From CAZUCD01 sp964618855 (lineage in GTDB: Bacteria > Sumerlaeota > Sumerlaeia > SLMS01 > JANRJK01), in the NCBI GenBank assembly GCA_964618855.1, contig CAZUCD010000138.1:1-9900 (forward strand): a stretch of 9,900 bases of DNA. Reading direction: 5' to 3'. A program made the position numbers and the translations under genes. Numbering within the stretch: the stretch's first letter is position 1; every line of letters begins with the position of its first letter. The notes beneath the pieces were generated by a model. The model saw only the letters and a list, made by a program, of their open reading frames with translations, did no database searches and had not been told where the DNA came from. Shown piece after piece: positions 1-7,907 of the stretch.

Positions 1-361
1 CGTACACCTCGCTCGTCGAGGCGAGCAGGAAGCGCGCGCGCTTCTCCTTGGCCAAGCCGAGCGCGTTGTGCGTCCCGAGCGAGCCGACCTTCAGCGTCGG
101 GATTGGCTTCTCCAGGTAGTCGATGGGGCTCGCGGGCGACGCAAAGTGAAGGATGTAGTCCACCGGCCCCGAAAGGTAAATGTAGTTCGTCACGTCATGC
201 TTGATGAACATGAACTTGCGGTTTCGAATGTGCTCGATGTTCTCGACCGAACCCGTGATCAGGTTGTCCATCGCGACGACCTCGTGCCCGCGCTCCAGGA
301 GGGCATCGCAGAGGTGGCTTCCGAGGAATCCGGCACCGCCGGTGACGAGCGTGCGAGGCAT
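1..361 (-). CDS. NAD-dependent epimerase/dehydratase, UDP-glucuronate decarboxylase-like (3' end outside window)
   Basis: Extended-SDR nucleotide-sugar enzyme. The closest match I recognise is UDP-glucuronate decarboxylase, which makes UDP-xylose from UDP-glucuronate for envelope glycans. The 120 residues present open with the Rossmann dinucleotide-binding motif TGGAGFLGSH (residues 7-16) and an acidic residue after the second strand (MDN, about 31-33). KHDVTN follows near residue 54, then the ASPASPIDY segment, and STSEVY (115-120) ends at the window edge. KHDVT, PASPI and STSEVY are characteristic of the UXS/dTDP-glucose-dehydratase-like group. The YxxxK catalytic pair should follow but lies outside the window, so activity cannot be judged. 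The ATG at 361 has an AGGA 7 nt upstream. It lies 119 bp downstream of tpiA on the same strand. A related 4,6-dehydratase or epimerase remains possible. Confidence 0.85.
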   Translation of the reverse strand, partial: MPRTLVTGGAGFLGSHLCDALLERGHEVVAMDNLITGSVENIEHIRNRKFMFIKHDVTNYIYLSGPVDYILHFASPASPIDYLEKPIPTLKVGSLGTHNALGLAKEKRARFLLASTSEVY

Positions 362-425
362 GGAGGCGTCCTGTTCAGGGGGATTCGAAGGTGGAGAATC
401 TGAACATCGAAGTGTCGAGAAGACG

Positions 426-460
426 AAAAGTCAAAAGTCGGAGGCCCGGTCGTGCGGCCT
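426..460 (-). terminator. Possible weak terminator after tpiA
   Basis: On the minus strand, about 20 nt after the tpiA stop, AGGCC (460-456) pairs with GGCCT (446-442) around a 9-nt loop. Two short T runs follow (TTTT at 436-433 and 429-426). The stem is only 5 bp and the T tract is interrupted, so this is a weak candidate; read-through into the downstream epimerase gene is equally plausible. Confidence 0.28.
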
Positions 461-480
461 GACAGCAGAAACCCGACACG

Positions 481-1266
481 CTATCTCAGTCGTGCCGCCT
501 GAAGGATCTCCGCGAACTCCTTCGCCTGAAGCGCGGCGCCGCCGATCAGGCCCCCATCCACGTCGGGGAGGGCGAGGAGTTGGGCGGCGTTGGAGGCCTT
601 CATGGAACCGCCGTACTGTATCCGCACGGACTGCGCCACGGCCTCGCCGAACATCTGCACCAGCCGGGTGCGGATGTGGGCGTGGACCTCCTGCGCCTGG
701 TCCGGCGTGGCCGTCCGGCCCGTGCCGATGGCCCAGACCGGCTCGTAGGCGATGACGATGCGGGCGACGTCGTCCCCGGGCAGCCCCCCGAGGCACCCGC
801 GCACCTGCGTGTCGATGACCCCGAACGTGGTCCCCGCCTCGCGCTCGGCGAGTGTCTCGCCGACGCAGACGATGGCGCCGACGCCGCACTCGAGCGCGGC
901 GCGCACCTTCAGGTTCACGCCGGCGTCCGTCTCCCCGAAGTACTGCCGCCGTTCGCTGTGCCCCAGGATCACCCAGGACACGCCCGCGTCCGCCAGCATG
1001 CGCGCGCTGACCTCCCCCGTGTAGGCACCGGCATGCACCGGTTTGCCATCCTTGGCGGCCGCATGGCAGTTCTGCGCGCCGAGCTTGACCGGCGTACCGC
1101 GCAGCCGTTCCCGCACCGTCGCCAGCGCCGTGAATGGCGGGCACACGGCGATGTCGATGTCCCTGAACGACTGCACCATCGGCAGGAGTTCGGCAAGGAG
1201 GTCCGAGGCCTCCCCCTGCGTCATGTTCATCTTCCAGTTTCCGGCAACGAAGGGAACGCGGGCCAT
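481..1266 (-). CDS. tpiA: Triosephosphate isomerase
   Basis: Interconverts dihydroxyacetone phosphate and glyceraldehyde 3-phosphate in glycolysis and gluconeogenesis; a cytosolic TIM-barrel homodimer in this family. The 261 aa length is normal. All active-site elements are visible: GNWKMN with Asn10 and Lys12 (substrate-binding lysine), ILGHSERR with His103 as electrophile and Glu105, and AYEPVWAIGTG with catalytic Glu175 followed by the mobile loop 6. The phosphate-binding loops YGGSMK (218-223) and GGLIGGAAL (238-246) are also present. The ATG at 1266 places the NWK motif at the usual distance from the N-terminus and has a GAGG about 9 nt upstream. It is divergent from the TPR gene at 1456 and upstream of the epimerase on its own strand. 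I saw no truncation or missing key residue. Confidence 0.98.
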   Translation of the reverse strand: MARVPFVAGNWKMNMTQGEASDLLAELLPMVQSFRDIDIAVCPPFTALATVRERLRGTPVKLGAQNCHAAAKDGKPVHAGAYTGEVSARMLADAGVSWVILGHSERRQYFGETDAGVNLKVRAALECGVGAIVCVGETLAEREAGTTFGVIDTQVRGCLGGLPGDDVARIVIAYEPVWAIGTGRTATPDQAQEVHAHIRTRLVQMFGEAVAQSVRIQYGGSMKASNAAQLLALPDVDGGLIGGAALQAKEFAEILQAARLR

Positions 1267-1301
1267 CGGGTTTTGCCTCTACTCCGCCTGGTGTGGTTCG
1301 A

Positions 1302-1328
1302 CGGGGGAGGCTTGCCGAGCGTCCCCCG
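1302..1328. repeat. Inverted repeat in the tpiA / TPR divergent intergenic region
   Basis: CGGGGGA (1302-1308) and TCCCCCG (1322-1328) form a perfect 7-bp inverted repeat around a 13-nt loop, in the probable 5' leader of tpiA about 36 nt before its ATG. It could form a leader hairpin or be a chance G/C-rich match. I see no convincing sigma-70 -35/-10 pair for either gene in 1267-1455. Confidence 0.3.
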
Positions 1329-1455
1329 CGGCGCAACGCGGATGCACAAGCGCCCGGCTTGCCTTTAGGTGCAGTCCATGGGCAGTCGTGCTTTCAAGAT
1401 TGCGCGTGGGGGAGCAGTGGCGCTTGTGTAACCCCGAGGTCGTCGCGCGGCTCGC

Positions 1456-2259
1456 ATGGGCAGATTCCAGAAACTCGAAAAGACAGGTTCGTCCTCCTCC
1501 CAACCGGCGCAGCCCATCCCCCATGGGATGGTGCTCGCCTCCGGGGAGCACGCGACCGCCCAGGCATCGGACTATCCCGAGGCGGTCGCCGTTGCGGACG
1601 ACGCGTTCTACCGCGGCGACTACAAGGCCGCGCTGCGCCACTACTCGCGCGCGCTCCAGGCCGAAAGCACCCAGGTCTACCCGTGGATCGGGCAGCTCAA
1701 CGCGCTCCTCTTCCTCAAGCAGTTCAAGGAGGCGGAGGTCTGGTCCAACCGCGCGCTCGACCTGTTTCCCGAGGACCCGACCCTGCTGTCGCAGCGTGCC
1801 CGCGTGCTCGCCCACAACGGCAACATGAAGCGCGCGCTCGGCACGAGCGACTACGCCGTCTCCAAGGGCGCGACCGACTGGGCGTGGATCGCGCGCGCGG
1901 AGGTCCTCCTCCTCGCGAGGAATCCCAATGCGAAGTACTGCTTCGACAAGGCGATCGAGATGGCCGGCCCCGGGGACTGGAAGGTGCCGTTCATGGCGGG
2001 CCTCATGTGCATGGAGCGGCAGAACTACGCCGCCGCGGTGGACTTCCTCAACACCGCCGCCGAGCGCAACATGCGCCACGCGCACATCTGGGAGAACCTC
2101 GCGGTGGCCCTCACGAAGCTGAACTTCACGGAACGCGCACGCGACGCCGCCAGGCGCGCCCAGGAACTTGACCCCCAGCGCCGCGGCGCCGAGCGCCTCC
2201 GCACCGAAGTCGAGTCGCGCGGGGTCGTCGAGCGCATCCTGGGGTACCTTCGCCGATGA
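1456..2259 (+). CDS. TPR-repeat protein, function unknown
   Basis: A 267 aa soluble protein made mostly of tetratricopeptide-like helix pairs, which are protein-binding scaffolds. The clearest units are about residues 42-75 (ADDAFYRGDYKAALRHYSRAL), 76-107 (LLFLKQFKEAEVWSNRALDLFPED), 108-138, 175-206 (MERQNYAAAVDFLNTAAERN) and 207-241 (LAVALTKLNFTERARDAARRA). The N-terminal 40 residues are Ser/Gln/Pro-rich and probably disordered. There is no signal peptide or membrane segment, so a cytoplasmic location is likely. The ATG at 1456 lacks a good Shine-Dalgarno (a GAGG is 16 nt away), so an internal start such as Met25 cannot be excluded. Its stop overlaps the start of the ABC exporter as ATGA, implying translational coupling and perhaps a role with that exporter. 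The specific function is not recognisable. Confidence 0.85.
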   Translation: MGRFQKLEKTGSSSSQPAQPIPHGMVLASGEHATAQASDYPEAVAVADDAFYRGDYKAALRHYSRALQAESTQVYPWIGQLNALLFLKQFKEAEVWSNRALDLFPEDPTLLSQRARVLAHNGNMKRALGTSDYAVSKGATDWAWIARAEVLLLARNPNAKYCFDKAIEMAGPGDWKVPFMAGLMCMERQNYAAAVDFLNTAAERNMRHAHIWENLAVALTKLNFTERARDAARRAQELDPQRRGAERLRTEVESRGVVERILGYLRR

Positions 2260-4115
2260 GCAGGGTCTCGGAGGACCTCCGCAGGAAACGCGACCAGGAG
2301 GAGGAAAGGGAGGCGCTGACCTCCACGGGGGACGCCACGCACCTGCGGCGCCTCATCCGCTACCTCGCCCCCATGAGGCGGCGCGTCCTCATCGCGATTG
2401 CGACGAGCATCACGACGGCGCTCCTCATGCTCGCCCCCATGTGGGTGATCCAGCACACGATCGACGAGCACATCCTCAAGGGCAACATGGAGGGCGTCGT
2501 CTGGATGGCGGTCGTGCTGCTCGTGGTGCAGGCGGTGCTCGCCGGTCTCGATGCGTGGAACAACTACCACATCGCGCAGATCGGCAACAACGCGATGACC
2601 CAGCTCCGGCTGGACGTGTTCAACCACCTCCAGCGGCAATCGGCGTCCTTCTTCGGCAGGAACCCCGTCGGGCGCCTGGTGACGCGCGTGACCGGCGACG
2701 TCAATGCGCTGTACGAGCTCTTCTCGCAGGGACTCATCGGCATCTTCCAGCAGGTTTTCTTCCTCGTCGCCGTGATCGGCCTCCTGTTCTGGACGAACTG
2801 GCGGCTCACGCTGTGGGTGCTGCTGATCATGCCGGGCGTCGTGATCGTGAGCCGCAACTTCGGCCGCGGGATCCAGCGCACCTACCGCCTCACGCGCGTC
2901 CGACTCTCCCGGCTCAACGCCTTCCTGCAGGAGAACCTCACAGGCATGAAGACGGTGCAGGCATTCACGCGCGAGGCGCTGCAGTTCGGCCGGTTCCGCG
3001 ACCTGAATGCCGCCCACCGGGACGCCCACATCGACACCGTGTTCCAGTACGCGATTTACTTCCCGATGGTCGAGTTCCTCGCGGCGGTCGGCTTTGCGAT
3101 CGTGATCTACAAGGGCGGCCTGGACCGGCTCGACACCCCGGGGATGAAGGCCCTCGCCGGAACCGTCACGGTCGGTCAGCTCGCGCTGTTCGTGCAGGCG
3201 CTCGAGCGGTTCTTCATGCCCATCCGGGATCTTTCGGAAAAGTACAACGTCGTCCTCAGCGCCATCGCCGCCAGCGACCGGCTTTTCAAGCTCCTCGACC
3301 AGAAGCCCGGCGTCGAGGATCCCGCGCAGCCGGCACCCGCCGCGCCCATGGCCCGCGGAATCCGCTTTGACCACGTCCATTTTGCATACAATGACGCGGA
3401 GTGGGTGTTGCGCGACGTGTCCTTCGACGTCGCCCGGGGACAGACCGTCGCCGTCGTCGGCCCCACGGGAGCGGGGAAGTCCACGCTCATGTCGCTCCTG
3501 TGCCGGTTCCACGACGTCCAGCAGGGGAGCATCACCATCGACGGCGTGGACGTGCGCGCGATGAGGCAGCACGACCTGCGCGCGCGGATCGCCATCGTCC
3601 TGCAGGACGTGTTCCTCTTCCACGGGACCGTGAAGGGGAACATCCGGCTCGGCGAGGAAGACATCACGGACGAGGAGGTGGTCGCGGCGGCACGCGCCGT
3701 TCACGCGGAGCCCTTTATCCTCAAGCTTGCCAAGGGCTACGACAACGGCGTGAAGGAGCGCGGTGCCACGCTCTCGACCGGCCAAAAGCAACTCCTAAGC
3801 TTCGCCCGCGCGCTCGCCTTCGATCCGGAGATTCTCATCCTCGACGAGGCCACCTCGAACATCGACACGGAGACCGAGCTCCTGATCCAGGACGCGCTGG
3901 CGCGGCTTCTCGCGGGCCGAACCGCGCTCGTCATCGCGCACCGGCTCTCCACGATCAAGCGCGCTGACAAGATCCTCGTCATGCACCATGGCCGCATAGC
4001 CGAGGAGGGCACGCACGACGAACTGCTGGCGAAGGACGGGCTCTATCGGAAGTTGTACGACTTGCAGTTCAAGGAGGAGGCGGCTTCGAACGGGGACTTG
4101 GCCGCAAACGTCTGA
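2256..4115 (+). CDS. ABC exporter, fused transmembrane and ATPase domains (subfamily B, MsbA/multidrug type)
   Basis: A 619 aa half-transporter that would dimerise in the inner membrane and export a lipid, drug or peptide using ATP. A charged N-terminal segment (1-42) precedes six membrane helices (about 43-65, 81-99, 160-180, 184-199, 263-285, 303-320), including the coupling-region text ENLTGMKTVQAF. The ATPase domain has Walker A GPTGAGKST (402-410), Q-loop Gln450, signature LSTGQKQ (506-512), Walker B LILDEAT with catalytic Glu531, and H-loop His562. All catalytic residues are intact, so a homodimer could be active. The signature reads LSTGQ rather than LSGGQ; variants at that position are known among heterodimeric YheH/SmdB/TM288-like exporters, so an unlinked partner is possible. 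Coupled to the upstream TPR gene by ATGA. The substrate cannot be read from sequence; envelope genes nearby make a lipid or glycolipid plausible. Confidence 0.95.
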   Translation: MSRVSEDLRRKRDQEEEREALTSTGDATHLRRLIRYLAPMRRRVLIAIATSITTALLMLAPMWVIQHTIDEHILKGNMEGVVWMAVVLLVVQAVLAGLDAWNNYHIAQIGNNAMTQLRLDVFNHLQRQSASFFGRNPVGRLVTRVTGDVNALYELFSQGLIGIFQQVFFLVAVIGLLFWTNWRLTLWVLLIMPGVVIVSRNFGRGIQRTYRLTRVRLSRLNAFLQENLTGMKTVQAFTREALQFGRFRDLNAAHRDAHIDTVFQYAIYFPMVEFLAAVGFAIVIYKGGLDRLDTPGMKALAGTVTVGQLALFVQALERFFMPIRDLSEKYNVVLSAIAASDRLFKLLDQKPGVEDPAQPAPAAPMARGIRFDHVHFAYNDAEWVLRDVSFDVARGQTVAVVGPTGAGKSTLMSLLCRFHDVQQGSITIDGVDVRAMRQHDLRARIAIVLQDVFLFHGTVKGNIRLGEEDITDEEVVAAARAVHAEPFILKLAKGYDNGVKERGATLSTGQKQLLSFARALAFDPEILILDEATSNIDTETELLIQDALARLLAGRTALVIAHRLSTIKRADKILVMHHGRIAEEGTHDELLAKDGLYRKLYDLQFKEEAASNGDLAANV

Positions 4116-4130
4116 CAGGGGCCGTCCCTG
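4116..4130. terminator. Small hairpin between convergent stop codons
   Basis: CAGGG (4116-4120) and CCCTG (4126-4130) form a perfect 5-bp stem with a 5-nt loop. It fills exactly the 15 bp between the ABC exporter stop (TGA, 4113-4115) and the stop of the opposing membrane-protein gene (TAG, 4133-4131). Position and symmetry would suit a bidirectional terminator, but there is no T tract on either strand. Confidence 0.25.
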
Positions 4131-6182
4131 CTACTGCTCCTTGGGCCTCACAACCCCATGCCTGTTGGCCGGCGACTCGATCACGAGGTTCGTGATCAGG
4201 AACGTCGCGTGGCGACGGTCGTCCGATCCCGGCTCCACGTCCGAGATTCGGTAGGGGTTCTCCCCCCGGATTGCCAGCCAGCGGAGGTCCTCCATGCCGG
4301 TGAAGGTGCGCTCGAACCGCTTGCCGATGCCCGCGCGCAGGTAGCCGTACTCGCGTTCACCGTCGGGCCAGCGGACGCGCACCTCGCCCTCCCCGTGCTT
4401 GCGGAAGGCGATGAAGCTGATCCGGGTGGTCTCGGGATCGACTGCGCCGCGCCAAGACTCATCAAGCCAAAACGAGAAGCCCGAGGCCGGGTCGAACTCC
4501 GGCGTGCGAGGCCACGTCCCCTGGACCGCGCGCACGGAGTGCGTCAGCGCCATGAGCGCGGCGACGGCCAGTGCGCACCTCAGAAGAAGGCGTGCGCGGC
4601 CGGGCTCCACCGGAGGGAACAACTCGGGGACCTCGCGCCGGCACAGGCCCACGATGAATCCCCCCGCGATCCACATCGCCAGCTCCACCACCCGGATGTA
4701 GATCACGTCCTGCGCAAGCCCCGCCATGACGAGCCCCCCGCCGCCCAGGACGAGCGCGAGCACGATCCGCCGCGAACCAAACGAGATGGCACTCCAGGAA
4801 CGGCGGACATCCATGCCGGCCATCACGACTCCCCCGAGCAGCAGGGCCACGAAGAACGGACCGTTCTCCGAGAGCGGATGGAGGATGATCGAATGGGCCG
4901 TGACGTGGTCCGTCTGGAAGAAGGAAACGGACGCCGGGAAAAGCCAGCCGTACTGTAGAGCATGGGTCCCAAGGCCGATCCCGAGGGGCGCGACGGAAAG
5001 CAGGGCGAGCGTGCTGGTGACGTAGTTGGCGCGGTCGGACACGCGCAGCAGGGTGCCGACGCGGCCGGTGACGACCTCGCTGGCCGCCAGGGCCGCGACG
5101 AAAACGACCAGCGCCGCGATCGCGCCCCTGCGAATCCAAGGCCGCAGGCCCGGGTCCCGGCGCCAGATGTACGCCGCGCCGACCGCCGCGCCAGCCGCCG
5201 CGGCGAGCCAGCTCGCCCTCGCAGCCGTCAGGAGCAGCGCCGGCGCGACCACCAGCACCAGCGCCCCCGCCACGAAGAGCCGGCGCACGCGTCCCTCCCC
5301 GTGCCACCAGAGCACCACCCCGGGCCACATCATCACGATCCAAAGGGCGAACCAGCCCGCGTGTCCCGCGGTTCCCTGCAGCCGCCCGGCGTGCAGTGGA
5401 TCCGGGTTTGGGCGCCGAAACGCGTCGAGGGAGACCAGGCCCGCGCGGTCCAGATGCGATACCAGGCATGCCGCCACGAGGCCGAGCGCGCCAAACTTCA
5501 GCCACCGTGCCGCCCGCAGCGGCGAGGCCCTGCGTGCCGCGAGCAGCGCCAGGAGCGGCGCCGTCAGCCAGTTGAACAGGCTCCGCAGCGTGTACTCGGG
5601 ATAGGTCGCCCACCCGTAGAAGGCGCGGTCGAGCGTCCACCGGAGCTCGGAGTCCGACCCGGCGACCGCATCCTCGCGCGACAGGAGCAGCCTCAGTCCA
5701 TACGTGGCCGAACCAAGGGCCATCAGCATGAGGGCGATCCCCCAGGGCTTCCACGCGCCGAGTTCCGGCGCGCCCAGCGCGTTGTCGCGCTGGACGCTGT
5801 CGTGGTCCCGCGTCCCTGGCGTGACGCTGAGGGCGAGCTCGCGCTGGCGCCCCAACTGCCGGAGTTCCCCCGCGAACGCGCCCAGGATACACACCTCGAG
5901 CGCCACCAGAAGGTGCGTGTTCCCCGGGTCGATCAGGAACAGCGGGCCATAGAGCGCGATCGCATAGAGCGACCACACGGGGTTGATGATGCCAATGGCG
6001 AGGACGGCGGGGTAGAGGATGCGGCTGTAGGGCGTTCCCCCCGCCAGGAAGAGTGCCATGAAGGCCGCGACCAGGGAGTAGCCGAACGCCTTGGCCGCCA
6101 GCGTCCGCCAATCGGTGGCGCGGGCCGCCGCGGCCGGCGCGGCAACGCCGGCGAACGTCGCATCCACGGGTGCGTCGCTCAC
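4131..6182 (-). CDS. O-antigen ligase/polymerase-like (Wzy_C / WaaL type) membrane protein with C-terminal soluble extension
   Basis: A 683 aa polytopic inner-membrane protein, probably a glycan ligase or polymerase working on polyprenyl-linked sugars at the periplasmic face. Hydrophobic segments run from about residue 34 to 549 with short connectors. WaaL/Wzy-like marks are GTAGHAGWFAL (270-280), LLTAARASWLA (317-327, the conserved Arg motif), GIGLGTHALQYGW (401-413) and the His-containing loop TAHSIILHPLSENGPF (428-443). After the last helix (about 531-549) comes a roughly 130-residue soluble tail, unusual for plain ligases and not recognised by me. The start is GTG at 6182; no in-frame ATG precedes Met42 and no clear Shine-Dalgarno is visible. 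The start lies 13 bp after the ispH stop, so the two are probably co-transcribed. Ligase versus polymerase cannot be decided by sequence alone. Confidence 0.8.
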   Translation of the reverse strand: MSDAPVDATFAGVAAPAAAARATDWRTLAAKAFGYSLVAAFMALFLAGGTPYSRILYPAVLAIGIINPVWSLYAIALYGPLFLIDPGNTHLLVALEVCILGAFAGELRQLGRQRELALSVTPGTRDHDSVQRDNALGAPELGAWKPWGIALMLMALGSATYGLRLLLSREDAVAGSDSELRWTLDRAFYGWATYPEYTLRSLFNWLTAPLLALLAARRASPLRAARWLKFGALGLVAACLVSHLDRAGLVSLDAFRRPNPDPLHAGRLQGTAGHAGWFALWIVMMWPGVVLWWHGEGRVRRLFVAGALVLVVAPALLLTAARASWLAAAAGAAVGAAYIWRRDPGLRPWIRRGAIAALVVFVAALAASEVVTGRVGTLLRVSDRANYVTSTLALLSVAPLGIGLGTHALQYGWLFPASVSFFQTDHVTAHSIILHPLSENGPFFVALLLGGVVMAGMDVRRSWSAISFGSRRIVLALVLGGGGLVMAGLAQDVIYIRVVELAMWIAGGFIVGLCRREVPELFPPVEPGRARLLLRCALAVAALMALTHSVRAVQGTWPRTPEFDPASGFSFWLDESWRGAVDPETTRISFIAFRKHGEGEVRVRWPDGEREYGYLRAGIGKRFERTFTGMEDLRWLAIRGENPYRISDVEPGSDDRRHATFLITNLVIESPANRHGVVRPKEQ

Positions 6183-6195
6183 CTTGGGAGGCGGA

Positions 6196-7428
6196 TCAGC
6201 GCCCGCCGGCCGCGGTCAGGATGCCCGCCACCGGCACCCCCTTGAGCGCGGCTATCCGCTCCAGCGTCTCCCCGACGGCGCGGTTCGGCGTGCTCGCTCC
6301 CGCCGTGATCCCCAGCGTGAAGTGCCCCTCGGGCAGCCAGTCCCGCGCGACCACCGCCGCCGTCGCACCGTAGGGCTTGTGGCGGATTTCCTCGCGCGAG
6401 AGCACCTCGCGCGCATCATCGATGTGGAACGTCGGGCAGTGCCGCAGCGCCATGTCCACCAGATGGTTGGTGTTCGAGGAATTGTAGCCGCCGACCACGA
6501 TCATCAGGTCGAGCCCCCCGTCGCGGACGAGCGCGCCGATGGCGTCCTGCCGGTCCTGTGTCGCGCTGCAGATCGTGTCGAAGCTGCGGAAGCGTTCCTT
6601 GGCCCCTTCCTCCCCGTGTCGCTCGCGCATCGCCTCGCCCACCATCCGCGCGATCTCCAGCGACTCGCTGGCCAGCATCGTCGTCTGGTTGGCGACGCCG
6701 ATGCGCTCCAGGTGGCGCGTCGCGTCAAACCCCCTGCTCATCGTCATCGAAAAGTTCTCCGCGATGTCCCCCGGCGGCCGCGTGCCGCGGATCACGTCGC
6801 ACACGATCGCGGCCTGTTCCTTGTTCCGCACGACGATGTGGTGCCCCCCGTTCGCGGAGGCCTGGCTCGTCGTCGCGATGGTCTCCTCGTGGAAGTATTT
6901 CCCGTGGATCAGCGACGTGAACCCGTCGCGCGCGTACTTCTCCACACGTTTCCAGACGTGGATCACGGAGCCGCAGGTGGTGTCCACGATGACGCACCCC
7001 TTGTCCCGGTACAGCTTCAGCTCCTCGGTGCTCACCCCGAAGGCGGGGAGCAGCACGATGTCCTCGCTCGTGATGTCCGAGGGCGTGAACCCGCTCTTGT
7101 ACTGGCCGGAGAGAAAGAGGATGCCCTTGTCGCGCATGCGCTCGTTGACGCGCGGGTTGTGGATCAGCTCCGTCGTGAGGAATAAGCGCCTGCCGGGGAA
7201 CTTCTTGAGCGCCTCGTATGCCATGTCGATGGCCTTGTCCACGCCGTAGCAGAATCCGAACTCGCGCGCGAGGCGGACGCTGAGCTCCGGCATGTCCAGG
7301 CGGAAGTCGTTCGCACGGATGGCGTCCACCAGCTTGTCGTGGTAGTCCGCGGAGACATCCCCGGCGATCTGGTCCTTCATGCCGAGGCTGGCTCGGAAGT
7401 ACTTGGTGGGTTCTGTGGCGGGGGGCAT
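6196..7428 (-). CDS. ispH: 4-hydroxy-3-methylbut-2-enyl diphosphate reductase, long plant/cyanobacterial type
   Basis: Last enzyme of the MEP pathway, reducing HMBPP to IPP and DMAPP through a [4Fe-4S] cluster. With the start at 7428 it has 410 aa, matching the long cyanobacterial/plant form rather than the roughly 315 aa E. coli form. Cluster cysteines are Cys60 (FGFCYGV), Cys152 (DTTCGSV) and Cys287 (DTICSATQDRQDA). Also typical are TSLIHGKYFHEET (172-184), VANQTTM, GGYNSSNTNHL and GITAGASTP. I prefer the ATG at 7428 because KYFRASL then lies near the N-terminus as in cyanobacterial homologues; an in-frame ATG at 7482 would add 18 residues without similarity. Neither start has a strong Shine-Dalgarno. 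DTTCGSV replaces the DTTCPWV I know from cyanobacteria. It sits between the PIN module upstream and the O-antigen-ligase-like gene downstream. Confidence 0.96.
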   Translation of the reverse strand: MPPATEPTKYFRASLGMKDQIAGDVSADYHDKLVDAIRANDFRLDMPELSVRLAREFGFCYGVDKAIDMAYEALKKFPGRRLFLTTELIHNPRVNERMRDKGILFLSGQYKSGFTPSDITSEDIVLLPAFGVSTEELKLYRDKGCVIVDTTCGSVIHVWKRVEKYARDGFTSLIHGKYFHEETIATTSQASANGGHHIVVRNKEQAAIVCDVIRGTRPPGDIAENFSMTMSRGFDATRHLERIGVANQTTMLASESLEIARMVGEAMRERHGEEGAKERFRSFDTICSATQDRQDAIGALVRDGGLDLMIVVGGYNSSNTNHLVDMALRHCPTFHIDDAREVLSREEIRHKPYGATAAVVARDWLPEGHFTLGITAGASTPNRAVGETLERIAALKGVPVAGILTAAGGR

Positions 7429-7496
7429 GGGGGACTCAGCTCTTGTTGGGGTGAGTGGGAAGAGGGGGGCGGTGCCGACCATTGTAACCGGGGAGT

Positions 7497-7907
7497 TCAG
7501 GAGCTTCTTACGACCCTCAACTCCTGGACTGCATGAATTCGCCGTCTTGGGCCCTCCGAAGTGCGAAACTCATCTGCGCCAAGTCGAATCGCGGCGGCGA
7601 CGTGGATTGCGTCCATCCCGTGAAGGCCATAGCGCGTCGCGAGCTTCTCGGAATCCCTAAGCAAGGCCCGATCGAGCTCGCCGAGGAAGACCGAGTTGCC
7701 GAAGAATAGGTCATAGAACTCCACCTCAGCGGTCCGGAGATTGAATGCCGCCTGTGGTATGGTCTCGAGGCGGACGGCCACCGAACTCAGTGGTACAATT
7801 GTCCCTCCGGCCAAACTCTGCCAATCTCGCCCAGGGGCCTCATCCTTTGGAGAGCGGAACAGGGAGATGAGCGCACCCGAATCAAAGTAGACCCGAACTG
7901 GTGGCAT
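7497..7907 (-). CDS. PIN-domain protein, VapC-like putative toxin ribonuclease
   Basis: A 136 aa PIN-fold protein; VapC-type members are Mg-dependent endoribonucleases that cleave tRNA, rRNA or mRNA when freed from their antitoxin. Acidic active-site candidates are Asp9 (VYFDSGALISLF), Glu48 (VRLETIPQAAF) and Asp99 (LHGMDAIHVAAAIRLGADEF). Around 114-123 the FRTSEGPRRRI segment fits the PIN subgroup ending in TTEKP-like text rather than the usual T-x-D, so the fourth acidic position would be Glu118 or Asp112. The start is taken as the ATG at 7907, which shares its A with the upstream gene's stop (TGATG); a TTG one codon earlier is possible. The overlap implies translational coupling to the antitoxin. 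Base composition is less GC-rich than in neighbours (34 of 60 G/C at 7741-7800). Confidence 0.85.
   Translation of the reverse strand: MPPVRVYFDSGALISLFRSPKDEAPGRDWQSLAGGTIVPLSSVAVRLETIPQAAFNLRTAEVEFYDLFFGNSVFLGELDRALLRDSEKLATRYGLHGMDAIHVAAAIRLGADEFRTSEGPRRRIHAVQELRVVRSS

Noticed and set aside
431..1336. Minus-strand 301-codon frame overlapping tpiA
   Set aside because: Arg/Gly-rich out-of-frame shadow; tpiA in the other frame is complete with every active-site residue.
2025..3791. Very long minus-strand open frame opposite the ABC exporter
   Set aside because: An antisense shadow of GC-rich coding sequence, rich in Arg, His, Asp and Glu with no family similarity. The plus-strand exporter has all its catalytic motifs.
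7429..7482. Upstream ATG at 7482 as the ispH start
   Set aside because: It adds 18 residues with no similarity to the family and no Shine-Dalgarno. The ATG at 7428 fits the family N-terminus better, though the longer start is not excluded.
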